A stretch of 64,000 nucleotides of DNA from Megascapheus bottae (Eukaryota > Chordata > Mammalia > Rodentia > Geomyidae). The stretch spans positions 1,054,001 to 1,118,000 of the forward strand of contig JANJXV010000153.1 of NCBI GenBank assembly GCA_024803745.1, read 5' to 3'. Numbering within the stretch: position 1 is the first letter of the stretch; every line of letters starts with the position of its first letter. The translations under genes were made by a program, and so were the position numbers. Below the pieces are notes generated by a model that worked only from the letters and a program-made list of their open reading frames with translations, ran no database searches and had not been told where the DNA came from. Of this stretch, positions 9,421-20,203 are shown one piece after another.

Positions 9421-10421
9421 CTACAGTATTCTTGGTTGGTAGTTATTTGATTTAAGGGCATGACATATATGCTTCCAGTCACTTCGTGCTTGCATGGTCT
9501 CTGCTGAGAAATCTGGGGTTATTCTGATTGGTTTGCCTTTGTAGGTTACTGATCCCTTTTCCCTGGCTGCCTTTAGGATCTTTCCTTTCGTTTCTATTGA
9601 TCCAGTTCGGATCACAATGTGGCGGTGGGATGTTCGTTTCTGGTCAGGTCTGTTTGGGGTTCTAAAAGCTTCTCGTATCTGGATGGGCCTGCCCTTCTGG
9701 ATATTTGGGAAATTCTCTGAGATGATTCCCTGAAGTATATTTCCAATACCATTGACCTCTTCCTCCATGCCCTCCTCAATACCAACTAGCCTTAAATTAG
9801 GCTTCTTAATTGTATCTTGGACCTCCTGAAGCGCTCTGTCATATTTCCTAGATTTGGATTGACTCATTTTCTGTTCTTTATAATACCTAAATTATCTTCA
9901 GCCACGGAAATTCTCTCCTCTGCAATGTCTAACCTGCTATCAAAGCTATCTACTTTATTTTTCATCTCCCTTGCTTCTAAATGCTCACTTTTGATGCCTT
10001 GCATCCCTTGTTTTAGATCATGTATGGATTTCTTTATCTCCTTGATTTCCTTTTGAGTGGTTAGCTCAGTAGCTTCATTTTCTTTGGACATTTGCTGGAG
10101 TTTGGTCACGTTTTTATTTGTGGATTCTTTGAATTCATCCATCTTTCTTTGAAAAACCTTTATTATGGCCTCCTTTATGGCTTCTTCTTTTTTACTTATC
10201 ACCTTGTTTTTGCTTTCCTCTTGTTCAGGTATGGCTTCCTCCATTATCTCTTTCTTTATATTTTCACATTTTTCATTAATGATGTTTATCAATTGCATTT
10301 GTGTAGCAATTGGAAGACTCTCCTCTAGGTTTGTCAGTGACTGTTCCATTGTCTGTTTACATTGGGTGGGGGATGTTGTTTCTTGATTTGACATTTTTCT
10401 TGAGTTTCTTGTTCTGCCCAT
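9421..10421 (-). pseudogene. L1 ORF1 (copy A), frameshifted
   Basis: ORF1p is a trimeric nucleic-acid-binding chaperone that coats L1 RNA. The start MGRTRNSRKMSNQETTSPTQ lies at 10421, followed by a long Lys/Glu-rich coiled coil, an RRM-like region (KPNLRLVGIEEG) and a C-terminal domain (SHRHIVIRTGSIETKGKIL; ITPDFSAETMQARSDWKHIC). A 4-base deletion near 9880, relative to copy B, splits it into 185- and 148-codon frames. The frame ends in QPRIL and then TAG at 9421-9423. Downstream, in-frame PAKLSFITEG shows that the stop replaced a Tyr codon and cut off the last ~50 residues. Confidence 0.92.
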
Positions 10422-10981
10422 TTGAAAATGGGAGCAAGATTACTACTAAATACGATTATAGTTTTTCAGATATAACCAACCTAGACCTCTGTAGCTGGCA
10501 GACACTAGATGTTCACAAGTTTTGATTGGTATTATCACTCTTTCTTTTTGTGCACTTACATACCAGCCTAATACAACCACTGAAATGCGATTTATACCCA
10601 AAACAATAAGCCTCTCAATCCAATCTCTATTGTCTTTAAGTCCCTCTGAGCCTAGAGAATAATTAACCACCTACATATACAATATTGCTCAACAGCCATC
10701 AAGTGTAGATCCGTGCAGTATAAGGGTTGAAAGACGAGCAGAGGTCCAGAGATAGAAAAAAAGAATGAGAGAGGTCAGGGGAGGTGCAAGAGGATTAACG
10801 TAGGAGTGTAAGAATATTGTAGTAATGAAGAAAAGTTATAGCATAAGGATAACTGACATAAGTTGGTAAGTAGGTAGCATATTTCAGTACAAAGTTTGGA
10901 AAGTATTAGAATAAATCTTATGTGTTGCTGCACGACTAGCTCTTAGCCCAACCAGTGGCCTCACAGTGGACCATGGGATGG
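10422..10981 (-). promoter_or_regulatory. Putative L1 5'UTR (copy A)
   Basis: These 560 bases lie between the ORF1 start and the point where similarity to the L1-free X copy (55870-57232) stops. This makes 10981/10982 the best estimate for the L1 5' end. It recurs in each unit. It is AT-rich with no CpG island. An internal promoter would be expected here, but I recognise no YY1 site or other specific motif. Confidence 0.5.
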
Positions 10982-12359
10982 ATCTGTTTTTCTTGTCTAC
11001 GTTGAGGGAAAGGGGTATTTCACAAGATGCAGAAGCGAAGATTTCAGAAGCAAATGCTGTGAGTGTATTAGCTCGTAAAAAGCATTTTTATTTTCTTTTA
11101 TCTTTCTGCCAGTTTTGGGGCTTGAATTCAGGGCCTGAGCACTGTCCTCGGGTTTTCTCAAGTCTAGCACTCTGCCACTTGAGCCACAGTGCCACATCTA
11201 GATTTTCTATCTATGTGGTACTGAGCAATCAAACCCAGATCTTCATGGATGCTAGGCAAGCAGTCTACCACTATGCCAAACTCTCAACCCTGACATAGTA
11301 ATTATAAAGTCATCATCATCATCATCATCATCATCATATCCAAATATCCTTTCTCCTACAAAGAATGAACACTTAACTGTGTCTAATGCTTTTTCTTAAT
11401 TTCACTAATTCTTCTGTGTTTTTCCCTCTTGCTTTTTTTACACATGACAGCAAAGCTAATCATCAGGAAAAAATTGATTAGGATACAGAATCCTAATAAT
11501 ATCCTAGTAGATTGACGTCAAAAATGTGTGCAAGATGCCCTGTGTGTTTGACCCAGTCGTAGAGTCCTTGGCTACCAAGCAGTAAGCCTCAGGTTGGATT
11601 CCTCATTACCACATACATAGAAAACGCTGCAAGTGGTGCTGTGGCTCGGTGGGACAGCTAAAGCCTAAAGAAAGCCCAAGAACAATGTTCACACTCTGAG
11701 GTCAAGTCCCAAGACTAGCAAAAACAAAAAAAATTCGACAAGGGGCAAAATGCTGGCAGAGAAGGCACTGTGAAGCAAATGTTTTGTAAAGGATGAGGGC
11801 AATATTGACCCTTAAGTTTGGATCTTACCTAAGAAAGTCTCCTTGAGCCTGAGACCAGACTGGTAGTTGGGCCTAGTGGAAGACATTGGGATTGGACAAA
11901 TAAGGTGTGCTGTATACTACATCCACATGCATATTGTGAGATTGGAGGAGAGATTCAGCCTCCAGTATGTCTTTGGTGAGGTCTTTTGTGAGCAAGGATC
12001 TTTGGTCATTGGGCCCTGAAAGGTGACCCTGCCTCCCTCACAATGGAACAGAATATGGAACCCTGGTAACCAAGCCACTGTAACTAACAACCAGCTCAAG
12101 CCAGCTCACTTGGCCTTTGGCTCAGGAGGAAGAAAGATGTTGCTGTGCTGTTGCCAAAGTTCAGGAAATTCGAGTCTCAGGCATGGAAGTTGTGTATGTC
12201 TTACTCGAAGATGTACATGCAAGATCATTGCCAAGCCACAAATCCAGTATAACAGAACTTTCTCTAAGAAGATGGCCAGGAAAATCCAGGGCAACCAGAT
12301 GAGGTAAATTTCTAAGAAGAAATGTATTTGACCCCATCATCCTCCCCACACACTACAAC
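10982..12359 (-). repeat. X segment, unit 1 (non-L1 part of the array)
   Basis: This 1.38 kb segment links the L1 5' end of copy A to the 3' A-tract of copy B. It contains an ATC/GAT microsatellite (11311-11337) and two ID-ID dimer SINEs on the minus strand (about 11100-11290) and plus strand (about 11540-11735). Repeated short open frames across it are not genes: they cross SINEs and show no conserved domain. A diverged copy in reverse orientation, with both SINEs at matching places but no L1, lies at 55870-57232. Shared SINEs show that X is host genomic DNA carried along with the L1. Confidence 0.88.
11311..11337. repeat. ATC trinucleotide microsatellite in X1
   Basis: About nine ATC/TCA units. 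The equivalent tract in other units varies in length and is longest in units 4 and 5. Confidence 0.95.
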
Positions 12360-12720
12360 TTTTTTTTTCCATTTTTTATTGTAATTAGTAAAAGGGTTAG
12401 ATGATATTTGCCAGATAGAAAGTGCATTAATTCACATACATTGATACCCTTTCACATGTCTTGGTACCCATTTCCCTCCAACCCCACACCCCCAACCCGT
12501 CTTCGTTTTCCCCCCTTCCCTATCAAATTTCAAATATCCAAATACAAATGAATTCAATATATCAGATAACAAAGTGAGATACTATACCAATATGGGATAA
12601 CCAAGGGACAGCAGACGTGATGAGAGACAACATAGTACATTAAGGACAACAATCATTCATTATATGGCTTTTGTGTCAATATCCTGGAGGTCCTTTCAAT
12701 TAGCTTCACATTATATGGCC

Positions 12721-15700
12721 TTATATATGGCCTTTTGCTCTATTGACAATCTCTGCTAGTAGAGCCCAAGGTTTCAACTGATTATGACGAATGAGGTAAA
12801 CCAATGAGCCGAAGTTCCTTTGAGTCTGGCTTACTTCACTTAATATGATTTGTTCTAAGTCTTTCCATTTCCTAACAAATGGGGCGATGTCATTCTTTCT
12901 GACAGCAGCATAGAATTCCATTGTGCACAAATACCACAACTTGTTGATCCACTCATCAACTGAGGGACATCTGGGTTGGTTCCATATCTTTGCTATGGTG
13001 AATAGTGCTGCAATGAACATTGTTGTGCTAGTGGGTTTAGTATGCCCTTGTTTCTGGATTGTTGGGTAAATGCCAAGTACTGGAATTGCTGGGTCATAGG
13101 GGAGTTGTATGTTTAGCGTTTTGAGGCACTGCCTCACTGCTTTCCATAGTGGTTGAACGAGTTTGCACTCCCACCAACAGTGTAGTAGTGATCCCTCCTG
13201 ACCACATCCCCTCCAGCATCTGTTGTCATTCGTTTTCCTGATCCTGGCCATTCTAACTGGAGTTAGGTGGAATCTTAGACTTGTTTTGATTTGCATTTCT
13301 TTTACGACCAGAGATGTTGAGCATTTCTTCATGTGTCTATAGGACATTTTTGTTTCTTCTTCAGAGAAGACTCTCTTTAAGTCTTTGGCCCATTTTGTAA
13401 TGGGATGGGTGTTACTTTGGAGGTTAGTTTTGGAGTGATTCAATTTTTTGAGTTGTTGATATATTTTAGATATGAGGCCTTGTTCCGTTGTTTGGGTGGT
13501 GAATATCTTCTCCCACTCTGTAGGCTTCCTGATTAGTTTACTAGCTATATCCGTTGCCATACAAAAGCTCTGCAGTTTAATGCAGTCCCACTTATCCAGC
13601 CTTTCTCTGATTTGTTGTGATTCTTGGTCCTTATTAAGAAAGTTTCGACCTGTACCAAGGAGGCCTAGTGTATCTCCTATTCCTTCCTGTAAACTTTTCA
13701 GTGTGTCAGCTTTTACCTCCACGTCTTTGATCCATTTGGAGTTAATTCTAGTGCAAGGGGACAAAGAAGGATCCAACTTTAGTTTTCTGCAGGTGTTTAA
13801 AAAGTTCTGCCAGCACAACTTGTTGAAGAGGCTATCTTTATTCCATTCTATTTTTTTGGCTCCCTGGTCAAAGATTAGGTGGCCATAGGTCTGTGGTTTA
13901 ATATCTGGGTCCGCAGTTCTACTCCATTGGACTTCAGGCCTGTTCTTGTGCCAGTACCAAGCTGTTTTGAGAATTATAGCTCTGTAATAGAGCCTTAAGT
14001 TTGGAATTGAAATTCCTCCAGCGCTGTTCTTTCTGCTAAGAAGTGTTTTTGCTATACGGGGTCTTTTATTATTCCATATGAAATTTTGAATTGCCTCTTC
14101 TATGTCTTTAAAGAATGACATTGGGATGTTGATGGGTATTACATTGAATTTGTAGATAGCCCTTGGCAAGATTGTCATTTTCACAATGTTGCTGCTTCCA
14201 ATCCAGGAGCATGGGAGGTTTTTCCATTTCCTTAGTTCTGCTTTAATTTCCTTTTTTAGGGTTTTAAATTTTTCATCTAAACGGTCCTTTACATTCTTAG
14301 TTAAGCTAATTGCTAGGTACTTTATTTTCTTTGAGGCTATTGTGAAAGGATTTTCTTTCCTGATTATTGCCTCGTTCCTCTCAGTGTTGGCGTAAAGTAA
14401 GGCAGTTGATTTGTGAGGGTTGATTTTATGGCCTGCTACCCTTCCAAAGCTTTGAATCAGCTGAAGGAGCTTGGGAGTAGAGTCTACAGGATTCTTTAAA
14501 TAGAGAATCATGTCATCGGCAAAGAGGGATAGTTTTATTTCCTCTTTCCCTACTTGGATCCCCTTTATGCTTGCTTCTTGCCTTATTGCACTGCCTAGGA
14601 ATTCTAGTACTATGTTAAAAAGGAGTGGAGAGAGTGGGCATCCTTGTCTCGTTCCTGATTTTAGAGGGAATGGCTTTAGATCTTCACCATTAAGTATAAT
14701 ACTAGCAGTGGGTTTCTCATACACAGCCTTTATTACATTGAGAAATGTTCCATGGATTCCTAGTTTCTCCACATCTTTTAACATAAAGGGGTTTTGGATC
14801 TTGTCAAATGCCTTTTCCGCATCTATTGAGACAATCATGTGATTTTATCCCTGCTCCTGTTGATGTGTTGAATTATATTAATTGATTTGTGTATGTTGAA
14901 CCAGGTTTGCCTCCCTGTGATGAATCCAGTTTGATCATAGTGTATATTTTTTTGATTAGTTGTTTTAGATGGTTGGCCAGTATTTTGTTGAGAAGTTTTG
15001 CATCGAGGTTCATCAAAGAAATGGGTCTATAGATCTCTTTCTTTGATGAATCTCTGTCTGGTTTGGGGATGAGGGATATGCTGGCTTCACAGAATCAGTT
15101 TAGTAAAGAACCTTCATTTTCAATTTCGTTGAAGAGCTTGAGGAGTATTGGTGTGAGCTCTGCTTTGAAGACCTTATAGAATTCAGCTGTGAATCCATCT
15201 GGCCCTGGGCTCTTTTTAAGTGGAAGTTGTCTAATTTCCATTTCTATTTCAGAGCTTGAAATAGGTCTGTTGAGTTGGGTTAGCTCCTCTTCGTTCAGTG
15301 TGGGTATGTTGATATTGTCTAGGAATTCATCCATTTCTTCTAGATTCTCAAATTTGTTGGCGTAAAGGTTTGAGAAGTATTCCCTCATGTTATTCTGGAT
15401 CTTGGTAATTTCTGTCGTGATATTACCATTTTCATCTGCGATTTTGTTTATTTCGATATGCTCTCTTTTTTTTTGGTAAGATTTACTAAGGGCTTGTCAA
15501 TTTTGTTAATTCTTTCAAAGAACCAACTCCGTGTTTTGTTGATTCTTTCTATAGATTTTTTTTATTCCAAATCATTTAATTCTGCTTTGATTTTAATAAT
15601 TTGCTTTCTCCTAATGGGTTTAGGGTTGGTTTGTTGCTCTTTTTCCAGGAGGTTAAGGTGAGACATTAACTAGTTGGTTTGCCATTTTTCCAAGTTGCTG

Positions 15701-16616
15701 TTGTAGGCACTCAGCGCTATAAATTTTCCTCTGAGTACTGCCTTTGTTGTGTCCCTAAGGAGTTGATATTTGTGTGCTCCTTATTGTTAAATTTCATAAA
15801 CAGTTGGATATCTGTTCTGATCTCTTCGATTACCCATTGATTTTGATTCAACAATGTGTGGTTCAGTCTCCATGAGTTACAGGGTTTTCTTTGGTGGAGA
15901 TTTGTGTTCAGCTCCAATTTGATGCCTTTATGGTCTGAGAGTGTGCATGGAATAATTTCAGTGTTTCTGAATCTGTCCAGGTTTGCTTTATGGCCTAAGA
16001 TGTGGTCTATTTTGGAAAATGTTCCATGTGCTGCTGAGAAAAACGTATATTGTGGTGTTACTGGGTGGAATATTCTGCAGATGTCTGTTAGATCTAGTTG
16101 GTCTATATAGTTGTTCAGTTCTAAGGTTTCTCTTTTGAGTTTTTGCCTTGATGATCTGTCCATAGGTGAGAGTGGTGTGTTAAACTCACCAACAACCACT
16201 GTATTTCGATCTATGTATGGTTTCAGTGTAAGTAAAGTTTGCTTGATGAAGTTTGGAGCTCGGGGATTGGGTGTGTAAATATTTAGGATCGTTATGTCTT
16301 CCGCGAGGAAAGATCCCCTTAGTAGTATGTAGTAACCTTCTTTGTCTTTTCTTACTAATTTTAGTTTGAAGTCTATTGTATCTGATAGGAGGATGGCAAC
16401 TCCAGCCTGTTTATGGGGGCAGTTAGCTTGATAGAGTTTATTCCAACCTCTCCCTTTCAAAAGATGATTGTTTTTGGGTAAGATGTGTCTCTTGAAGACA
16501 GCAGAACGATGGCTCTTGCTTTTTGATCCAACTAGACAACCCATGCCGTTTAATTGGAGAGTTCAGTCCATTGATATTGAGAGTTAGGATTGAGAGATAT
16601 TTATTAGTTCCTACCA
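12721..16616 (-). pseudogene. L1 ORF2 (copy B), interrupted
   Basis: ORF2p combines an APE-like endonuclease with reverse transcriptase for target-primed integration. ATG lies at 16616. In the true frame the ETHL motif is intact, but a 1-base shift follows within the next ~10 codons. GDFN has become GEFN (16185-16187), altering a metal-binding Asp. Further breaks are a frameshift near 15720, TGA at 15095-15097 (in the N-x-FCEAS context) and a frameshift just before [15 protein letters not shown] (14838). The downstream 705-codon frame keeps the FADDMILYL catalytic motif, [13 protein letters not shown], and a C-terminal CX3CX7HX4C knuckle. The stop used by the other copies is TTG here (12775-12777 on the plus strand), so this frame runs on to 12721. 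Confidence 0.93.
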
Positions 16617-16848
16617 TTTTTAAAAGCTTTTAGTAGGGCCTGTGTCTTGACAGTTCTTGTGGTCCTTAGATGGTATGCTGTTTAGGTGCCTTTTCTTTAA
16701 CTATATTGCATTTATTTTGGTTTTCTATGTATAGAGCATCTTTGAGAATTCTCTGTAGTGTTGGTTTTGTTTCGACATATTGTTGCAGCTTTTCCCTGGA
16801 ATGGAATGTTTTTATTGTTCCCTCAGTTATGAATGAGAGCTTAGCTGG

Positions 16849-17853
16849 CTACAGTATTCTTGGTTGGTAGTTATTTGATTTAAGGGCATGACATATATGC
16901 TTGCAGTCACTTCGTGCTTGCATGGTCTCTGCTGAGAAATCTGGGGTTATTCTGATTGGTTTGCCTTTGTAGGTTACTGATCCCTTTTCCCTGGCTGCCT
17001 TTAGGATCTTTCCCTTCGTTTCTATTGATCCAGTTCGGATCACAATGTGGCGGTGGGATGTTCTTTTCTGGTCAGGTCTGTTTGGGGTTCTAAAAGCTTC
17101 TCGTATGTGGATGGGCCTGCCCTTCTGGATATTTGGGAAATTCTCTGAGATGATTCCCTGAAGTATATTGCCAATACCATTGACCTCTTTCTCCACGCCC
17201 TCCTCAATACCAACTAGCCTTAAATTAGGCTTCCTAATTGTATCTTGGACCTCCTGAAGCGCTCTCTCATATTTCCTAGATTTGGATTGACTCATTTTCT
17301 GTTCTTTCTCTATAATACCTAAATTATCTTCAGCCACAGAAATTCTCTCCTCTGCAATGTCTAACCTGCTATCAAAGCTATCTACTTTATTTTTCATCTC
17401 CCTTGCTTCTAATTGCTCACTTTTGATGCCTTGCATCTCTTGTTTTAGATCATGTATGGATTTCTTTATCTCCACGGTTTCCTTTTGAGTGGTTAGCTCA
17501 GTAGCTTTATTTTCTTTGGACATTTGCTGGAGTTTGGTCACGTTTTTATATGTGGATTCTATGAATTCATCCATCTTTCTTTGAAAAACCTTTATTATGG
17601 CCTCCTTTATGGCTTCTTCTTTTTCACTTATCACCTTGTTTTTGCTTTCCTCTTGTTCAGGTATGGCTTCCTCCATTATCTCTTTCTTTATATTTTCACA
17701 TTTTTCATTAATGATGTTTATCAATTGCATTTGTGTAGCACTTGGAAGACTCTCCTCTAGGTTTGCCAGTGACTGTTCCATTGTCTGTTTACATTGGGTG
17801 GGGGATGTTGTTTCTTGATTTGACATTTTTCTTGAGTTTCTTGTTCTGCCCAT
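16849..17853 (-). CDS. L1 ORF1 (copy B), 334 codons uninterrupted
   Basis: This is the only uninterrupted ORF1 in the array. A coiled coil spans about residues 30-190, followed by an RRM-like domain (KPNLRLVGIEEG near 215-230) and a C-terminal domain with SHRHIVIRTGS and ITPDFSAETMQARSD. It retains 4 bases (about 17304-17312) missing from copies A, C, D and E. It still ends at the shared TAG (16849-16851), with the family's final ~50 residues encoded beyond it. A protein of this frame would therefore be C-terminally short. I expect it to be non-functional or impaired, but it could be translated. Confidence 0.9.
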   Translation of the reverse strand: MGRTRNSRKMSNQETTSPTQCKQTMEQSLANLEESLPSATQMQLINIINEKCENIKKEIMEEAIPEQEESKNKVISEKEEAIKEAIIKVFQRKMDEFIESTYKNVTKLQQMSKENKATELTTQKETVEIKKSIHDLKQEMQGIKSEQLEAREMKNKVDSFDSRLDIAEERISVAEDNLGIIEKEQKMSQSKSRKYERALQEVQDTIRKPNLRLVGIEEGVEKEVNGIGNILQGIISENFPNIQKGRPIHIREAFRTPNRPDQKRTSHRHIVIRTGSIETKGKILKAAREKGSVTYKGKPIRITPDFSAETMQARSDCKHICHALKSNNYQPRIL

Positions 17854-18411
17854 TTGAAAATGGGAGCAAGATTACTACTAAATACGATTATAGTTTTTCA
17901 GATATAACCAACCTAGACCTCTGTAGCTGGCAGACACTAGATGTTCACAAGTTTTGATTGGTATTATCACTCTTTCTTTTTGTGCACTTACAGACCAGCC
18001 TAATACAACCACTGGCAAGCGATTTATACCCAAAAAATAAGCCTCTCAATCCAATCTCTATTGTCTTTAAGTCCCTCTGAGCCTAGAGAATAATTAACCA
18101 CCTACATATACAATATTGCTCAACAGCCATCAAGTGTATATCCGTGCAGTATAAGGGTTGAAAGACGAGCAGAGGTCCAGAGATAGAAAAAAAGAATGAG
18201 AGAGGTCAGGGGAGGTGCAAGAGTATTAACGTAGGAGTGTAAGAATATTGTAGTAATGAAGAAAAGTTATAGCATAAGGATAACTGACATAAGTTGGTAG
18301 TAGGTAGCATATTTCAGTACAAAGTTTGGAAAGTATTAGAATAAAACTTATGTGTTGGTACACGACTAGCTCTTAGCCCAACCAGTGGCCTCACAGTGGA
18401 CCATGGGATGG
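17854..18411 (-). promoter_or_regulatory. Putative L1 5'UTR (copy B)
   Basis: Equivalent to the segment in copy A, with a few single-base differences and small deletions. No specific factor site is recognised. Confidence 0.45.
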
Positions 18412-19786
18412 ATCTGTTTTTCTTGTCTACGTTGAGGGAAATGGGTATTTCACAAGATGCAGAAGCGAAGATTTCAGAAGCAAATGCTGTGAGTGAATTA
18501 GCTCGTAAAAAGCATTTTTATTTTCTTTTATCTTTCTGCCAGTCTTGGGGCTTGAATTCAGGGCCTGAGCACTGTCCTCGGGTTTTCTCAAGTCTAGCCC
18601 TCTGCCACTTGAGCCACAGTGCCACATCTAGATTTTCTATCTATGTGGTACTGAGCAATCAAACCCAGATCTTCATGGATGCTAGGCAAGCACTCTACCA
18701 CTATGACAAACTCTCAACCCTGACATAGTAATTATAAAGTCACCATCATCATCATCATCATCATATCCAAATATCCTTTCTCCTACAAAGAATGAACACT
18801 TAACTGTGTCTAATGCTTTTTTTTAATTTCACTAATTCTTCTGTGTTTTTCCCTCTTGCATGTTTTACACATGACAGCAAAGCTAATCATCAGGAAAAAA
18901 TTGATTAGGATACAGAAACCTAATAATATCCTAGTAGATTGACGTCAAAAATATGTGCAAGATGCCCTGTGTGTTTGACCTAGTGGGAGAGTCCTTGGCT
19001 ACCAAGCAGTAAGCCTCAGGTTTGATTCCTCATTACCACATACATAGAAAACGCTGCAAGTGGTGCTGTGGCTCGGTGGGACAGCTAAAGCCTAAAGAAA
19101 GCCCAAGAACAATGTTCACACTCTGAGGTCAAGTCCCAAGACTAGCAAAAACAAAAATAATTCGACAAGGGGCAAAATGCAGGCAGAGAAGGCACTGTGA
19201 AGCAAATGTTTTGTAAAGGATGAGGGCAATATTGACCCTTAAGTTTGGATCTTACCTAAGAAAGTCTCCTTGAGCCTGAGACCAGACTGGTAGTTGGGCC
19301 TAGTGGAAGACATTGGGATTGGACAAATAAAGTGTGCTGTATACTACATCCACATGTATATTGTGAGATTGGAGGAGAGATTCAGCCTCCAGTATGTCTT
19401 TGGTGAGGTCTTTTGTGAGCAAGGATCTTTGGTCATTGGGCCCTGAAAGGTGACCCTGCCTCCCTCACAATGGAACAGAATATGGAACCCTGGTAACCAA
19501 GCCACTGTAACTAACAACCAGCTCAAGCCAGCTCACTTGGCCTGTGGCTCAGGAGGAAGAAAGATGTTGCTGTGCTGTTGCCAAAGGTCAGGAAACTCGA
19601 GTCTCAGGCATGGAAGTTGTGGATGTCTTACTCGGAGATGTACATGCTAGATCATTGCCAAGCCACAAATCCAATATAACAGAACTTTCTCTAAGAAGAA
19701 GGCCAGGAAAATCCAGGGCAACCAGATGAGGTAAATTTCTAAGAAGAAATGTATTTGACCCCATCATCCTCCCCACACACTACAAC
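18412..19786 (-). repeat. X segment, unit 2
   Basis: Same composition as unit 1: two ID-ID SINEs and a shorter ATC tract (about 18742-18764). It ends exactly at the A-tract of L1 copy C. Confidence 0.9.
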
Positions 19787-20203
19787 TTTCTTTTTTTTCA
19801 TTTTTTTATTGTAATTAGTAAAAGGGTTAGATGATATTTGCCAGATAGAAGGTGCATTAATTCACATACATTGATACCCTTTCACATGTCTTGGTACCCA
19901 TTTCCCTCCAACCCCACACCCCCCACCCGTCTTCGTTTTCCCCCCTTCCCTATCAAATTTCAAATATCCAAATACAAATAAATTCAATATATCAGATAAC
20001 AAATGAGATACTATACCAATATGGGATAACCAAGGGACAGCAAGCGAGATGAGAGACAACATAGTATATTAAGGACAACAATCATTCATTATATGGCTTT
20101 TGTGTCAATATCCTGGAGGTCCTTTCAATTAGCTTCACATTATATGGTCTTATATATGGCCTTTTGCTCTATTGCCAATCTCAGCTAGTATAGCCCAAGG
20201 TTT

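Larger units (their letters stand above)
8842..10981 (-). mobile_element. L1 copy A, lacking its 3' part
   Basis: This holds the 5' region (10422-10981), ORF1 and the first ~115 codons of ORF2. The rest of ORF2, the 3'UTR and the poly(A) are absent because the array ends here. The break at 8842 falls in the endonuclease domain, just after the TILNIYTP motif. Confidence 0.93.
12360..18411 (-). mobile_element. L1 copy B, near full length
   Basis: It starts, in sense orientation, with the 5' region (17854-18411) and continues through ORF1 (16849-17853) and ORF2 (about 12721-16616) to a 3'UTR and a short A-tract (12360-12369 as T). It is the only copy whose ORF1 lacks the 4-base deletion. Like copies C, D and E, it has ORF2 stops and frameshifts. 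Confidence 0.95.

Noticed and set aside
10966..11298. 110-codon plus-strand frame repeated in each unit with a conserved sequence
   Set aside because: It crosses an ID-ID SINE and the X/L1 junction, has no domain, and is 'conserved' only because the DNA units are recent duplicates.
11311..11337. Regular short repeats resembling a CRISPR array
   Set aside because: It is a pure ATC microsatellite without spacers in a mammalian genome.
13472..13888. 138-codon plus-strand frame repeated in all units
   Set aside because: It is antisense to L1 ORF2 C-terminal coding DNA, an expected mirror frame, and not a gene.
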